DNA of 64,000 nucleotides from Candidatus Methylopumilus rimovensis (GCF_006364615.1 NZ_CP040986.1:310001-374000), one strand, 5' to 3'. Counted from the first letter of the stretch, positions 52,833 through 63,300 are shown. Notes: generated by a model from the letters alone, not told the origin. Numbers and translations are program-made.

Positions 52833-53999
52833 TTAAAAAAGCGCATCTACATATTCTTGCGCGTTGAAAACTTTTAGATCATCTATAGATTCACCAACAC
52901 CAATATACCTTAATGGGATCGGTTGTTCTTTAGCAATCGCTGCAATAACACCACCTTTAGCGGTTCCATCAAGCTTAGTTAGGGCAAGACCGGTAATTCC
53001 TAAAGCCTCGTTAAATATCTTAAGCTGACTGATGGCGTTTTGCCCGGTATTTGCATCTAACACAAGAAGAATTTCATGAGGTGCTTCAGTGTGACATTTG
53101 TTAATCACACGTTTAACTTTTGTAATTTCATCAATTAAATGTTTTTGTGTAGGCAATCTACCTGCTGTGTCCGCAATCACGATATCAATATTTTTTGCTT
53201 TCGCAGAGTTGATAGCGTCAAAAATAACAGCACCTGGATCACCCGAAGCTTGTGAAACAACATGAACATTATTTCTTTGACCCCATACTTGCAGTTGTTC
53301 TGTAGCAGCCGCCCTAAAAGTATCGCCTGCAGCAATTAATACAGATTTATCTTCATCAAGGAAAATTTTTGTAAGCTTTCCAATAGTAGTTGTTTTGCCT
53401 GCACCATTTACTCCTACAACCATAATGACATAAGGATTTGTTCCTTTTAGTACCAAAGGGTTTTCGATAGGAGCCAATAATTCAATTAATTTTTCTTTCA
53501 GTAAACCCTTAATCTCATCTGCATTTTCTATATTATTCTTTTTTATAGAAGCTCTAATGCTATCTAAGAGATAAGTAGTAGCAGAAATGCCCACATCGGA
53601 AGTAAGTAATATTGTTTCTAACTCTTCAAAGAGTGCCTCATCGATTTTTTTGCCAGAAAATAATGTAGTAAGTTCAGTGGTTAACTTTTCTCGAGTTCTG
53701 GTGAGGCCTTTCTTTATTTTGTCTGCAAAACCAAAAAAACCACTTTTCTTTTCTTCTTTGGGTATTATTTTTTCTTCAGAAGTTGCAATTGGTTTTTTTT
53801 CAACAACTTTGGGAGATGGCTCGAAACGTTGTTTCGGCCTTAATGCCTCTTTTTTCTCAGAAATTCTTGGAGTTTTAGAAACTTTTTGTTTTGGTGCTGA
53901 AGGACCTTTTTTTTGTGGTTTTTTGGCGACTTCTTTTTTTGCCGCAGATTTCTTTTCTGGGCTGTCTTTCTTTATAATTTTTTTCAGGAATTCAAACAT
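52833..53999 (-). CDS. ftsY: Signal-recognition particle receptor FtsY
   Basis: FtsY docks SRP-ribosome complexes at the membrane. The 388-residue protein has an NG domain with G1 VVGVNGAGKTTTIGKLTKIF, IAAGDTFRAAATEQLQVW, G3 IADTAGRLPTQKHLIDE and G4 LTKLDGTAKGG. The N-terminal region of about 90 residues is strongly Lys/Pro-rich (starts MFEFLKKIIKKDSPEKKSAA), unlike the acidic A-domain of E. coli FtsY, and ends at SGFFGFADKIKKGL, the conserved amphipathic lipid-binding start of the N domain. Confidence 0.96.
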   Translation of the reverse strand: MFEFLKKIIKKDSPEKKSAAKKEVAKKPQKKGPSAPKQKVSKTPRISEKKEALRPKQRFEPSPKVVEKKPIATSEEKIIPKEEKKSGFFGFADKIKKGLTRTREKLTTELTTLFSGKKIDEALFEELETILLTSDVGISATTYLLDSIRASIKKNNIENADEIKGLLKEKLIELLAPIENPLVLKGTNPYVIMVVGVNGAGKTTTIGKLTKIFLDEDKSVLIAAGDTFRAAATEQLQVWGQRNNVHVVSQASGDPGAVIFDAINSAKAKNIDIVIADTAGRLPTQKHLIDEITKVKRVINKCHTEAPHEILLVLDANTGQNAISQLKIFNEALGITGLALTKLDGTAKGGVIAAIAKEQPIPLRYIGVGESIDDLKVFNAQEYVDALF

Positions 54000-54092
54000 T
54001 TTTTAAAATTTTAAGAACTTAATGAGATAAAGAAAAGTCTACGAAACATTGATATTCATTATAATAGCTAAATCACTTAAGGATTAGACGCG

Positions 54093-55457
54093 TTGTTAAA
54101 AAATATTCTACTTTTTCTATTGTTGTTTCCAAGTTTACTGCTAGCACAAACTTCAGAATTTAAGCTTTCCAATGGATTAAAAATTATTGTAAGAGAAGAT
54201 CATCGTTCTCCCGTAGTTGTTTCTCAAGTTTGGTACCGAGCTGGTAGTCTTGACGAGGTGAATGGAAAAACTGGTGTAGCTCATGTTCTTGAACACATGA
54301 TGTTTAAAGGGACTAAAAAAATTAAGGCCGGAGAGTTTTCTAGACTTATTGCCAAAGCAGGCGGTAAAGAGAATGCATTTACCGGGGCAGACTATACCTG
54401 TTACTTCCAGCAGCTTGAAAAATCAAATCTTGAGCTTTCATTTAAATTAGAAGCAGATCGAATGCAGAATCTTAATTTATCTAAAGAGGAATTTGATAAG
54501 GAAATTAAGGTAGTAATGGAAGAACGACGATGGAGAACTGAAGATAAGCCAACATCTCAAGTTAAAGAGCAATTTGGGTCTACTGTTTTTAAAGCCCATC
54601 CTTATAGCAGGCCTGTTGTAGGCTGGATGAATGATCTGGAAAATATGACGGTCGAAGATGCAAAAGAGTGGTACAAAAATTGGTACGCTCCTAACAATGC
54701 AATTTTAGTAGTGGTTGGGGATATTTACGCTAACGATGTGCTACATCTTGCAAAAAAATATTATGAAAAAATCCCTGCAAGAAAAATACCAGAAAGAAAA
54801 CCTCAGATTGAACCTAAGCAAAATGGGGAAAGAAGGTCGATAGTTAAGGCGCCAAGCGAGTTATCTTATCTTTTGATGGGGTATCCTGTGCCAACCCTGA
54901 ATAGTCGAAATGGAAATGATGAAAATTCTTGGGAGCCATATGCTTTAGAAGTTCTATCCAATATCTTTGCTGGTAATAGCTCTTCAAGACTTAACCAAAA
55001 TCTTGTAAGAAATCAACATTTGGCTATCAATGTAAGCGCTGGTTATGATTCCCTATCTCGAGGAAGAGTAAGCATCTTTGAATTGGAAGGGACTCCAAAC
55101 GATTTTAAAAATATTAATGATCTAGAAAATGCATTACTTCAAGAAATTGAAAAAATTAAAAAAGATGGCGTCACTCAAGAAGAATTAGATAGAGTGAAGG
55201 CAACCGTTATTGCAAGTGATGTATATCAAAAAGATTCTATGTTTGGAATGGCAATGGAAGTCGGACAGCTTGAAACAATGAATTATTCCTTCCATTTAAG
55301 CGATGGATATATTGATAAAATTAATAGCGTAACTTCTGAACAAATAAAAAATGTCGCTAAAAAATATTTAACTCGAGATAATTTATCGATAGTTATTCTT
55401 GATCCACAGCCGATGAATCAAGATTTAACCCCTAAGGGACGTCCGCATGTTCATTAA
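54093..55457 (+). CDS. M16 zinc protease, catalytic subunit type
   Basis: A 454-residue M16 (pitrilysin) family protein with a signal peptide (LLFLLLFPSLLLAQ). The inverted zinc motif HVLEH (His74, Glu77, His78) and the downstream Glu in MEERRWRTEDKP are present, so it is the active partner. It starts at a TTG (54093) with AAGGA 8 nt before. The next gene encodes a non-catalytic M16 protein and overlaps by 11 nt. The pair resembles bacterial periplasmic heterodimeric M16B peptidases, whose substrates are mostly unknown. Confidence 0.94.
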   Translation: MLKNILLFLLLFPSLLLAQTSEFKLSNGLKIIVREDHRSPVVVSQVWYRAGSLDEVNGKTGVAHVLEHMMFKGTKKIKAGEFSRLIAKAGGKENAFTGADYTCYFQQLEKSNLELSFKLEADRMQNLNLSKEEFDKEIKVVMEERRWRTEDKPTSQVKEQFGSTVFKAHPYSRPVVGWMNDLENMTVEDAKEWYKNWYAPNNAILVVVGDIYANDVLHLAKKYYEKIPARKIPERKPQIEPKQNGERRSIVKAPSELSYLLMGYPVPTLNSRNGNDENSWEPYALEVLSNIFAGNSSSRLNQNLVRNQHLAINVSAGYDSLSRGRVSIFELEGTPNDFKNINDLENALLQEIEKIKKDGVTQEELDRVKATVIASDVYQKDSMFGMAMEVGQLETMNYSFHLSDGYIDKINSVTSEQIKNVAKKYLTRDNLSIVILDPQPMNQDLTPKGRPHVH

Positions 55458-56751
55458 AATTATTCAACTTATTTTTTTGTTTGTTTGTTTTCAGCAAAAT
55501 AGTTTTGCTGCGTTAAAAATTAATACATGGGAAACAAAAGAAGGAGCTAAAGTTCTTTTCGTTGAGAACCACGATCTTCCTATACTTGATATCAATGTAA
55601 ATTTCTTCGCAGGGAGCGCGCAGGATCCTAATGGTAAAGAAGGTCTTGCGCATCTAACTCATCATCTTATGAATTTGGGGGCTGGTGGTATAAATGAAGA
55701 AAAATTAGCCAATCAATTTTCAGATATTGGTGCAGCAATTGGCGGAGATGTCGATCTCGACAGAGCTTACTTTAAATTAAGAACTTTAAGTTCCTCTGTG
55801 CAGAAGGACAAAGCACTTTCACTATTTAAGTATGTAATACATGCGCCTGATTTTCCTGTTCCAGTATTAAATAGGGAAAGAGATAGAATTATTGCAAGCA
55901 TCAAACAGTCTATGACGCAGCCAGAAACGATTGCTAATTTGGCGTTCATGAAATCTTTATACGGCGATCATCCATACGCGCATGATGAAGCTGGAGATAT
56001 AAATAGTTTACAAAAGATGAATCAAGCTGATTTAAAACAATTCTATAAAAACTATTATTTATCATCCGAAGCTTCAATCGTGATCGTTGGAGATGTAAAC
56101 GCTGATGAAGCTAAAAAAATAAGTGAGTCTATTAGCCAGGGATTGCCTCAGGGAAATACTAAACACAATATAGCTTCCGTGATTAATCAAAATTACGCAG
56201 GAGTTAAAAAAATACAGCATCCTGCAAAACAGGCTCATATATTAATGGGTATGCCAGTTCTAAAACGTGGCGAAAAGGATTATTTTCCTTTGTATGTCGG
56301 CAATTACATTCTAGGCGGAGGCGGTTTTGTTTCAAGGCTCACTGAAGAGGTTAGAGAGAAAAAAGGATTGGTTTATAGTGTGTACAGTTATTTCATGCCG
56401 CTCTATGTTGAAGGCCCTCTTGAGATTGGCTTGCAAACCAAAAAGGAGCAAGCTGATGAGGCGCTTAGTATTATAAATTCAACTATTAAAAAATTTATTG
56501 ATGAAGGCCCAACTGAAAAAGAACTTACTGCTGCTAAACAAAATTTAGTTGGCGGATTCCCCCTAAGGCTCGATAGCAATGCAAAAATTGTTGATTACTT
56601 AAGTATGATTGCTTTCTATAAGCTACCAATTTCTTATATTGACAATTATATAAGTGAGATTAATAAAGTAACAATTGATCAAATAAAAATGGCATTTAAA
56701 AGTAAAATTGATCCTAATAAACTAACGACTATTATTGTAGGTGCAGAGTAG
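55447..56751 (+). CDS. M16 family protein, non-catalytic subunit type
   Basis: A 434-residue M16 protein with a signal peptide (about 1-21, FFVCFQQNSFAA-like). At the position of the zinc site it reads HLTHH (residues 69-73), lacking the catalytic Glu of HxxEH. The C-terminal lobe has GNYILGGGGFVSRLTEEVRE and KGLVYSVYSYF, the substrate-binding R/Y element. This division of labour between an active and a glycine-loop subunit is typical of M16B pairs. It overlaps the active partner by 11 nt. rsmD follows 3 nt later. Confidence 0.93.
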   Translation: MFIKIIQLIFLFVCFQQNSFAALKINTWETKEGAKVLFVENHDLPILDINVNFFAGSAQDPNGKEGLAHLTHHLMNLGAGGINEEKLANQFSDIGAAIGGDVDLDRAYFKLRTLSSSVQKDKALSLFKYVIHAPDFPVPVLNRERDRIIASIKQSMTQPETIANLAFMKSLYGDHPYAHDEAGDINSLQKMNQADLKQFYKNYYLSSEASIVIVGDVNADEAKKISESISQGLPQGNTKHNIASVINQNYAGVKKIQHPAKQAHILMGMPVLKRGEKDYFPLYVGNYILGGGGFVSRLTEEVREKKGLVYSVYSYFMPLYVEGPLEIGLQTKKEQADEALSIINSTIKKFIDEGPTEKELTAAKQNLVGGFPLRLDSNAKIVDYLSMIAFYKLPISYIDNYISEINKVTIDQIKMAFKSKIDPNKLTTIIVGAE

Positions 56752-56754
56752 TTT

Positions 56755-57301
56755 TTGAAGACTGGCAAAAATCAAGTCAAAATTATTGGCGGACAATGGA
56801 AAAGAAAAAATGTCTCTTTTATTGATTCGCCGGGATTAAGACCCACTCCAAGCAGAGTTAGGGAGACTTTATTTAATTGGTTGGACCAAGATCTGACCGG
56901 GAAGGTTTGTTTAGATCTCTTTTCGGGTTCGGGCATCATTGGTTTTGAATCTCTTTCAAGAGGCGCTTCAAGTGTAGTGATGGTTGAAAAATCTCCCCAA
57001 GTTTTTAAAATGATTCAGGAAAATAAAAAGCTTCTTCAGGCAGAAAAAGCTCAACTTCATTTTATGGATGCACTTTTATTTCTCCAGCATAGCAATGCTA
57101 AGTTCGATATTATTTTCTGTGATCCTCCGTTTAATGAAGGCTGGGAAGATAAATTATTTCCTCAACTAGCTAACCATTTAACTAAGGATGGGCTAATATA
57201 CTTCGAATCAGAATCTGTTTTAATAGAACACAGTGAGTTTAATGTTTTAAAAAAAAGAAAAGCAGGAAATGTTTTTTACCATCTTGTGACATTAAAAAAT
57301 A

Positions 57302-57315
<14 letters not shown>
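56755..57315 (+). CDS. rsmD: 16S rRNA G966 N2-methyltransferase RsmD
   Basis: RsmD methylates G966 of 16S rRNA in the assembled 30S subunit. The 186-residue protein starts at a TTG (56755) and shows KIIGGQWKRKNVSF, LRPTPSRVRETLFNWL, SAM motif CLDLFSGSGIIGFESLSRGA and the catalytic IIFCDPPFNE (DPPF). The end overlaps coaD by 14 nt, a widely conserved rsmD-coaD pair. Confidence 0.95.
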
Positions 57316-58053
<738 letters not shown>

Positions 58054-58055
58054 TT

Positions 58056-58445
58056 ATGCGAGTACTTCACACCATGATTCGTGTCACTGATCTAGAAAAA
58101 TCACTCAATTTCTATACGAATATTTTAGGTATGAAGCTTTTAAGGCGACACGAATATCCTGATGGAAAATTTACATTAGCTTTTGTGGGGTTTGGTGATG
58201 AAAAAAATCATGCAGTCATTGAGCTTACATATAATTGGGGTGTGACAGCCTACGACAAAGGCAATGCTTTTGGACATGTTGCAATAGAAGTTGAAGATGC
58301 TTACAAGGCTTGTGAATTAATTAAAACAAAGGGTGGAAAAGTAATTCGTGAAGCAGGCCCCATGCAACATGGTTCGACAGTGATTGCTTTTATTGAAGAT
58401 CCAGATGGCTATAAGATTGAATTAATCCAAACCGGTACTTTTTAA
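58056..58445 (+). CDS. gloA: Lactoylglutathione lyase (glyoxalase I)
   Basis: GloA isomerises the hemithioacetal of methylglyoxal and glutathione. The 129-residue protein has [52 protein letters not shown] and [14 protein letters not shown], with metal ligands His5, Glu56-type, His74-type and Glu122-type in context. The stop codon directly abuts the convergent dnaJ stop. Confidence 0.95.
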   Translation: MRVLHTMIRVTDLEKSLNFYTNILGMKLLRRHEYPDGKFTLAFVGFGDEKNHAVIELTYNWGVTAYDKGNAFGHVAIEVEDAYKACELIKTKGGKVIREAGPMQHGSTVIAFIEDPDGYKIELIQTGTF

Positions 58446-59567
58446 TCAATCAAATAAGTCTTTCATTTTATCAAGCCAGCCTTTTGATTTTGGGCTGTGC
58501 TTGCCACGATCTAATTGATTAATCTCTTCAAGCTCTTTTAATAATTCTTTTTGTCTGTCCGTGAGTTTTACAGGCGTTTCTATAGAAACATGACAATGTA
58601 AATCGCCAGGTGAATTTTGTCTTAAAGGTTTAATACCCTTACCTTTCAATCTAAATACAGCACCTGTTTGAGTTTCCGCAGGTATTTTCATTTTTGCATG
58701 ACCATCTAATGTAGGCACCTCTATTTCGCCGCCAAGTGCAGCAGTAGTAAAGCTAATAGGCATTTCACAATGCAAATTACCACCATCGCGTTCGAATAAA
58801 TCGTGTTTCTTTAAATGAACAACAACATACAGATCTCCTGGAGGTCCGCCATTAACACCTGACTCGCCCTCGCCCGATAAGCGAATGCGATCACCTTCGT
58901 CTACGCCTGCAGGGATCTTAACGGAAAGAGTTTTATTTTGTTTAACACGACTAGCTCCATGGCAGGTTGAGCATGGTTCCTTGATAATTTTTCCAGTGCC
59001 ATGACATTTAGGACATGTTTGTTGTACAGAAAAAAATCCTTGCTGCATTCTCACTTGACCATGACCATGGCATGTATCACAAGTGACTGGTTGTGTGCCA
59101 GGTTTAGCGCCAGTTCCCTTGCATGGGTCACAAGATGTCATAACAGGGATGCGAATTTTTGTTTCAGTGCCTTTTGCCGCATCTTCAAGACTAATTTCCA
59201 TGTTATAGCGAAGATCGGCTCCTCGATATACATTTGATTTTTGGCCGCCACGACCACCACCAAAAATGTCACCAAAAATGTCACCAAAAGCATCATTAAA
59301 GTCTGAAAATCCGCCAGACCCATGACCGCCCATGCTTGGATCTACTCCTGCATGACCATATTGATCATAGCTAGCTCTCTTTTGTGAGTCCGAAAGTATT
59401 TCATAAGCCTCTTTAGCCTCTTTAAAACTTTCCTCAGCTTTTGGATTATCAGGATTGCGATCAGGATGAAATTTCATCGCAAGTTTACGATAAGCTTTTT
59501 TTATTTCATCATCTGAAGCGTCACGAGATACACCAAGAGTCTCGTAATAATCTTTTTTTGTCGCCAT
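58446..59567 (-). CDS. dnaJ: Chaperone DnaJ
   Basis: DnaJ stimulates DnaK ATPase and delivers substrates. The 373-residue protein has the J domain with HPD ([11 protein letters not shown]), a Gly/Phe-rich linker ([20 protein letters not shown]), four CxxCxGxG-type zinc repeats ([32 protein letters not shown]; the last deviates at its final position) and the C-terminal substrate domains. A terminator hairpin (59587-59617) lies between dnaK and this gene, so levels may be below those of DnaK. Confidence 0.97.
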   Translation of the reverse strand: MATKKDYYETLGVSRDASDDEIKKAYRKLAMKFHPDRNPDNPKAEESFKEAKEAYEILSDSQKRASYDQYGHAGVDPSMGGHGSGGFSDFNDAFGDIFGDIFGGGRGGQKSNVYRGADLRYNMEISLEDAAKGTETKIRIPVMTSCDPCKGTGAKPGTQPVTCDTCHGHGQVRMQQGFFSVQQTCPKCHGTGKIIKEPCSTCHGASRVKQNKTLSVKIPAGVDEGDRIRLSGEGESGVNGGPPGDLYVVVHLKKHDLFERDGGNLHCEMPISFTTAALGGEIEVPTLDGHAKMKIPAETQTGAVFRLKGKGIKPLRQNSPGDLHCHVSIETPVKLTDRQKELLKELEEINQLDRGKHSPKSKGWLDKMKDLFD

Positions 59568-59586
59568 GGTATTTTTTCAAAAAAAC

Positions 59587-59617
59587 AAAACAACACCAGA
59601 ATAGCTGATGTTGTTTT
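59587..59617 (-). terminator. Intrinsic terminator between dnaK and dnaJ
   Basis: On the minus strand a 13-bp stem (59617-59605 with 59599-59587; one G-U pair) closes a 5-nt loop and is followed by TTGTTTTTTTG. It starts 13 nt after the dnaK stop and ends 20 nt before the dnaJ start. It should attenuate read-through into dnaJ. Confidence 0.8.
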
Positions 59618-59629
59618 AATGGTTAAAAG

Positions 59630-61561
59630 TTATTTATCTTTTTTGTCTTGCTTAACTTCTTCAAATTCTGCATCCACTACTTCAGCGTCAACTGTTTTTT
59701 CTTCTTGCTGAGGTGCGGCACCAGCATTAGGTTGTTGTGCTTGTTGTTCAGCATATATTTTCTCGCCTAATTTTTGAGATGCTTCCATTAACTCTTTTGT
59801 TTTAGCCTCAATCTCATCTTTATTGTCAGATTTTAATGATTCTTCTAAAGATTTTATAGCGGCTTCAATTTTCTCTTTTTCAGCTGCATCTAATTTATCA
59901 CCATGATCGGTGATAGATTTTTTCACTGAATGAATCATACCGTCAGCAGAGTTTTTAACATCAACAAGCTCTCGAATTTTACGATCTTCGTCAGCATATT
60001 TAACAGCATCTTCTTCCATTTTTTTAATTTCTTCTTCACTGAGTCCGCTATTTGCTTTAATTGTAATTTTATTTTCTTTACCAGTAGCTTTATCTTTAGC
60101 AGACACGTGCAGGATACCATTAGCATCAATATCAAAAGTTACTTCAATCTGAGGTGTCCCTCTTGGTGCTGGAGGTATATCAGTTAAATTAAATTGACCT
60201 AAACTCTTATTGCCTGAAGCTACTTCACGCTCACCTTGAAGCACATGAATCGTAACAGCATTTTGATTATCTTCAGCCGTTGAGAATACCTGCGATGCCT
60301 TGGTAGGTATCGTTGTATTTTTCTTAATAAGTTTAGTCATAACACTTCCGAGTGTTTCAATGCCTAAACTTAATGGTGTCACATCGAGAAGTAAAACATC
60401 TTTAACATCACCTTGAAGCACGCCACCTTGAATAGCTGCACCTACAGCAACTGCTTCATCGGGATTAACATCTTTTCTAGGCTCTTTACCAAAGATATCT
60501 TTTACTTTTTCTTGTACCTTTGGCATACGGCTTTGACCACCAACAAGAATAATGTCAGATATATCGCTTCCAGAAACACCAGCATCTTTCATTGCAACTT
60601 TACAAGGCTCGATTGTTCTTTCAATCAAATCATCCACAAGAGACTCAAACTTTGCACGTGTAATTTTTACGACAAGGTGCTTTGGACCACTTGCGTCTGC
60701 TGTAATATAAGGTAAATTCACCTCTGTTTGCTGGCTACTTGACAGCTCAATCTTTGCTTTTTCAGCTGCTTCTTTTAAACGTTGCTTTGCAAGTAGGTCA
60801 TTTCTTAAATCAAGACCATTTTCTTTTTTAAATTCATCAGCCAAGAAGTCAATAAGGCGATTATCAAAGTCTTCTCCACCTAAAAAAGTATCTCCATTCG
60901 TAGATAACACTTCAAATTGATGCTCACCATCAACAGTTGAGATTTCTATAATAGATACGTCGAATGTTCCGCCACCTAGATCGTATACAGCAATCTTTCG
61001 GTCTCCCTCTTGTTTGTCTAGACCAAAAGCAAGCGCAGCTGCAGTAGGTTCATTGATGATACGTTTAACCTCAAGCCCTGCAATTCGACCTGCATCTTTG
61101 GTAGCTTGACGTTGACTATCATTAAAATAAGCAGGAACAGTAATGACCGCTTCTGTAACTTCTTCACCAAGGTAATCTTCAGCAGTTTTTTTCATCTTTC
61201 TTAAAACTTCTGCTGAAATTTGAGGAGGCGCCATTTTTTGATCGCGAACTTTTACCCAGGCGTCGCCGTTGTCAGCCTTAGAAATTTCATAGGGCATTAA
61301 GCCAATATCTTTTTGCACTTCCTTTTCTTCAAAACGACGTCCAATTAATCGCTTTACAGCAAATAATGTATTTTTTGGATTAGTAACTGCTTGTCTTTTA
61401 GCGGGTGCGCCCACAAGAATCTCACCATCATCTTGATAAGCAATAATCGAAGGCGTTGTTCGAGCGCCTTCTGCGTTTTCAATCACCTTAGGCTTTCCAC
61501 CCTCCATAACAGCCACACAGGAGTTTGTTGTTCCTAAGTCAATACCAATAATTTTAGCCAT
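59630..61561 (-). CDS. dnaK: Chaperone DnaK (Hsp70)
   Basis: DnaK is the main Hsp70. The 643-residue protein has the phosphate-1 motif [35 protein letters not shown], the [16 protein letters not shown] phosphate-2 loop, [14 protein letters not shown], the [13 protein letters not shown] linker and a C-terminal tail ending in [10 protein letters not shown]. It sits between grpE and dnaJ. AAGGA lies 8 nt before the ATG and a sigma-32 promoter precedes it (61601-61628), so it can be expressed apart from grpE. Confidence 0.98.
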   Translation of the reverse strand: MAKIIGIDLGTTNSCVAVMEGGKPKVIENAEGARTTPSIIAYQDDGEILVGAPAKRQAVTNPKNTLFAVKRLIGRRFEEKEVQKDIGLMPYEISKADNGDAWVKVRDQKMAPPQISAEVLRKMKKTAEDYLGEEVTEAVITVPAYFNDSQRQATKDAGRIAGLEVKRIINEPTAAALAFGLDKQEGDRKIAVYDLGGGTFDVSIIEISTVDGEHQFEVLSTNGDTFLGGEDFDNRLIDFLADEFKKENGLDLRNDLLAKQRLKEAAEKAKIELSSSQQTEVNLPYITADASGPKHLVVKITRAKFESLVDDLIERTIEPCKVAMKDAGVSGSDISDIILVGGQSRMPKVQEKVKDIFGKEPRKDVNPDEAVAVGAAIQGGVLQGDVKDVLLLDVTPLSLGIETLGSVMTKLIKKNTTIPTKASQVFSTAEDNQNAVTIHVLQGEREVASGNKSLGQFNLTDIPPAPRGTPQIEVTFDIDANGILHVSAKDKATGKENKITIKANSGLSEEEIKKMEEDAVKYADEDRKIRELVDVKNSADGMIHSVKKSITDHGDKLDAAEKEKIEAAIKSLEESLKSDNKDEIEAKTKELMEASQKLGEKIYAEQQAQQPNAGAAPQQEEKTVDAEVVDAEFEEVKQDKKDK

Positions 61562-61600
61562 TTTTTTTCCTTAAAAAATCTATTTAATTTGATGTGTCTA

Positions 61601-61628
61601 TAATTGGGACAGTCTTGAATTTTTCAAG
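61601..61628 (-). promoter_or_regulatory. Sigma-32 promoter for dnaK
   Basis: The minus strand has CTTGAAA (61628-61622), a 13-nt spacer, and CCCAATTA (61608-61601) against the heat-shock consensus CTTGAAA-N13/14-CCCCATNT. The -35 lies in a palindrome, CTTGAA-AAA-TTCAAG. The -10 box ends 40 nt before the dnaK start. The -35 overlaps the final codons of grpE's downstream gap. Confidence 0.75.
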
Positions 61629-61631
61629 AGC

Positions 61632-62162
61632 TTATATATTTTTACTTTTTGATACGGTTACAAGAGCTGGTCTTATAACTCTTTCATTTAATAGATAACC
61701 TTTTTGAAGAACAGTTAAAATTTTATTTGGCTCTTCTTCTGATTCAACCATGCTGATTGCTTGGTGTTGATTAGGGTCGAATTTTTCACCTAATGCTTTA
61801 ATTTCATGTATACCGAACTTCTCAAATACATTAATAAGTTGTTTTTGTGTGAGTTCTACGCCATTTTTATAACTATCTACATTTGCATTTTCAACTGTTA
61901 AAGCTGCGTCGAGACTGTCTTTTACAGAAAGTAATTCACCGCTAAATTTTTCTAGTGCAAATTTTCTAGCTTTATCGATATCTTCGAAAGAACGTTTTCT
62001 TATATTTTCCCCTTCGGCTTTAACATAAAGAACTTGAGCTTGAGCTTCAGCTAATTTCTCTTCGAGAAGTTTTATTTGATCTTCCGAGGTGCTTGAAATG
62101 GTCTGATCTGGATTATTGTTTGAATCATCAATAGATGAATTTTCTTTATCTTCTGCATTCAT
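61632..62162 (-). CDS. grpE: Nucleotide-exchange factor GrpE
   Basis: GrpE releases ADP from DnaK. The 176-residue protein has an acidic, disordered N-terminus (about 1-30), a long coiled-coil helix (LLEEKLAEAQAQVLYVKAEG and following), and a C-terminal beta domain with GEKFDPNQHQAISMVESEEE and VLQKGYLLNERVIRPALVTV. A consensus sigma-32 promoter lies just upstream (62207-62234). dnaK follows after 70 nt. Confidence 0.96.
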   Translation of the reverse strand: MNAEDKENSSIDDSNNNPDQTISSTSEDQIKLLEEKLAEAQAQVLYVKAEGENIRKRSFEDIDKARKFALEKFSGELLSVKDSLDAALTVENANVDSYKNGVELTQKQLINVFEKFGIHEIKALGEKFDPNQHQAISMVESEEEPNKILTVLQKGYLLNERVIRPALVTVSKSKNI

Positions 62163-62206
62163 AATTTTGCCTTTTAAAACTTTTGAAAAATTACAACTTA
62201 GAGCAA

Positions 62207-62234
62207 ATTTGGGGGTGAAACTTTAAATTTCAAG
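62207..62234 (-). promoter_or_regulatory. Sigma-32 promoter for grpE
   Basis: The minus strand has CTTGAAA (62234-62228), a 13-nt spacer and CCCCAAAT (62214-62207), a very close fit to the heat-shock consensus CTTGAAA-N13/14-CCCCATNT. It ends 44 nt before the grpE start and lies in the 81-nt gap after waaC. It is the strongest heat-shock promoter in the window. Confidence 0.85.
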
Positions 62235-62243
62235 GTATTAAAG

Positions 62244-63203
62244 TTAAATAATTGCTTCGATTTGGGAAATCGTTGATTCGACAGTGGGAATGACACCAAT
62301 TTCGCCTAAATTAACAGACGGTACTTTGATATTAGGGTAAACGCCAGTAAGGTATGGGTTGCTGTCCATATATAGACCTATAGTTGGAATTCCAAGAGCA
62401 TTTGCAAGATGAGTCAGCCCCGAATCAACACCCACAACACATTTTGCGCTCGAAATAATATTAGCAAGATCGCTAATCTTCATTTTAGGAAGTACTAGGC
62501 AATTGGTAGATGTTTTTCGAAGTATTTTGGAGACCTCGTATTCTTCAAGGTTACCCCATGGCAATAAAACTCTAAGACCTAAAACATTAAAAAATTGAAC
62601 AATTTTTTGCCAATGACCTATAGGCCACTGTTTGGTTTTTTTGCTCGATCCATGAATGAGAACGACATAGCGCTCCGATAGATTAAAGTTGGTGATATTG
62701 TGAATTTCTAATCCAAAATGAGCAGGATGATCCATTAGATCGTATTGAAAACATTTGGCTGCTAATTCTCGATTGCGAACTACAGCATGAATTTGTTTTG
62801 ATACAGTATGTGTGTGTTTGTAGAAATAAGAAGCAGCTGCCTCTCGAACAGAGGCTTTATCAAAGCCATGAATATCTCCATGGGTAAATAAAGTAAAAAA
62901 TGCACTTTTAAGTAACCCCTGGAAATCAATCACTATGTCATAGTGTTCCTGGCGAATTGCTTTAATTGCCTTATAAAGGCCTGTCCATGTTGTTTTTTTT
63001 CTAAGGTTTTTTTTCCAAGTTCTAAGAGAGATAGTGATAACTGAATGAATTTCAGGATGGAGCCTTGGGATGTCAGCAAAAGACTCTTCAACTAGCCAAT
63101 CAATTGAGCTTTCAGGGACAAAATATTTAATATCATTAACAACGGGCAAACAGTGAATAATATCCCCGAGAGAGGATGTTTTAATGATGAGTATGCGGAC
63201 CAT
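62244..63203 (-). CDS. waaC: Lipopolysaccharide heptosyltransferase I
   Basis: WaaC adds the first L,D-heptose to Kdo2-lipid A, using ADP-heptose made via GmhB. The 319-residue GT9 protein has the N-terminal MVRILIIKTSSLGDIIHCLP, HPEIHSVITISLRTWKK, DIVIDFQGLLKSAF, and C-terminal HLANALGIPTIGLYMDSNPY region with VVGVDSGLTHLANA. The start is upstream of grpE and the gene is divergent from edd, with 144 nt between. Confidence 0.95.
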   Translation of the reverse strand: MVRILIIKTSSLGDIIHCLPVVNDIKYFVPESSIDWLVEESFADIPRLHPEIHSVITISLRTWKKNLRKKTTWTGLYKAIKAIRQEHYDIVIDFQGLLKSAFFTLFTHGDIHGFDKASVREAAASYFYKHTHTVSKQIHAVVRNRELAAKCFQYDLMDHPAHFGLEIHNITNFNLSERYVVLIHGSSKKTKQWPIGHWQKIVQFFNVLGLRVLLPWGNLEEYEVSKILRKTSTNCLVLPKMKISDLANIISSAKCVVGVDSGLTHLANALGIPTIGLYMDSNPYLTGVYPNIKVPSVNLGEIGVIPTVESTISQIEAII

Positions 63204-63270
63204 GTAGTGAATTTTCGCATATAAATCAATACCTATAAATAACTTAAAACATAAATTAATGTTTAATTAT

Positions 63271-63300
63271 TTGACGCTTCTTAAGTGTTTCTAGGATAAT
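63271..63300 (+). promoter_or_regulatory. Sigma-70 promoter candidate for edd
   Basis: TTGACG (63271-63276) and GATAAT (63295-63300) are separated by 18 nt, 48 nt upstream of the edd ATG. The match is good at both boxes. The remainder of the 144-nt gap has no other visible feature. Confidence 0.55.

Noticed and set aside
53587-54006. Plus-strand 139-codon frame rich in Phe and Ser
   Set aside because: It is antisense to ftsY; the Phe-rich composition mirrors the Lys-rich N-terminal region.
61614-61628. CTTGAA-AAA-TTCAAG hairpin as a grpE terminator
   Set aside because: The stem is short with a 3-nt loop and no U-tract; the same bases fit a sigma-32 -35 box better.
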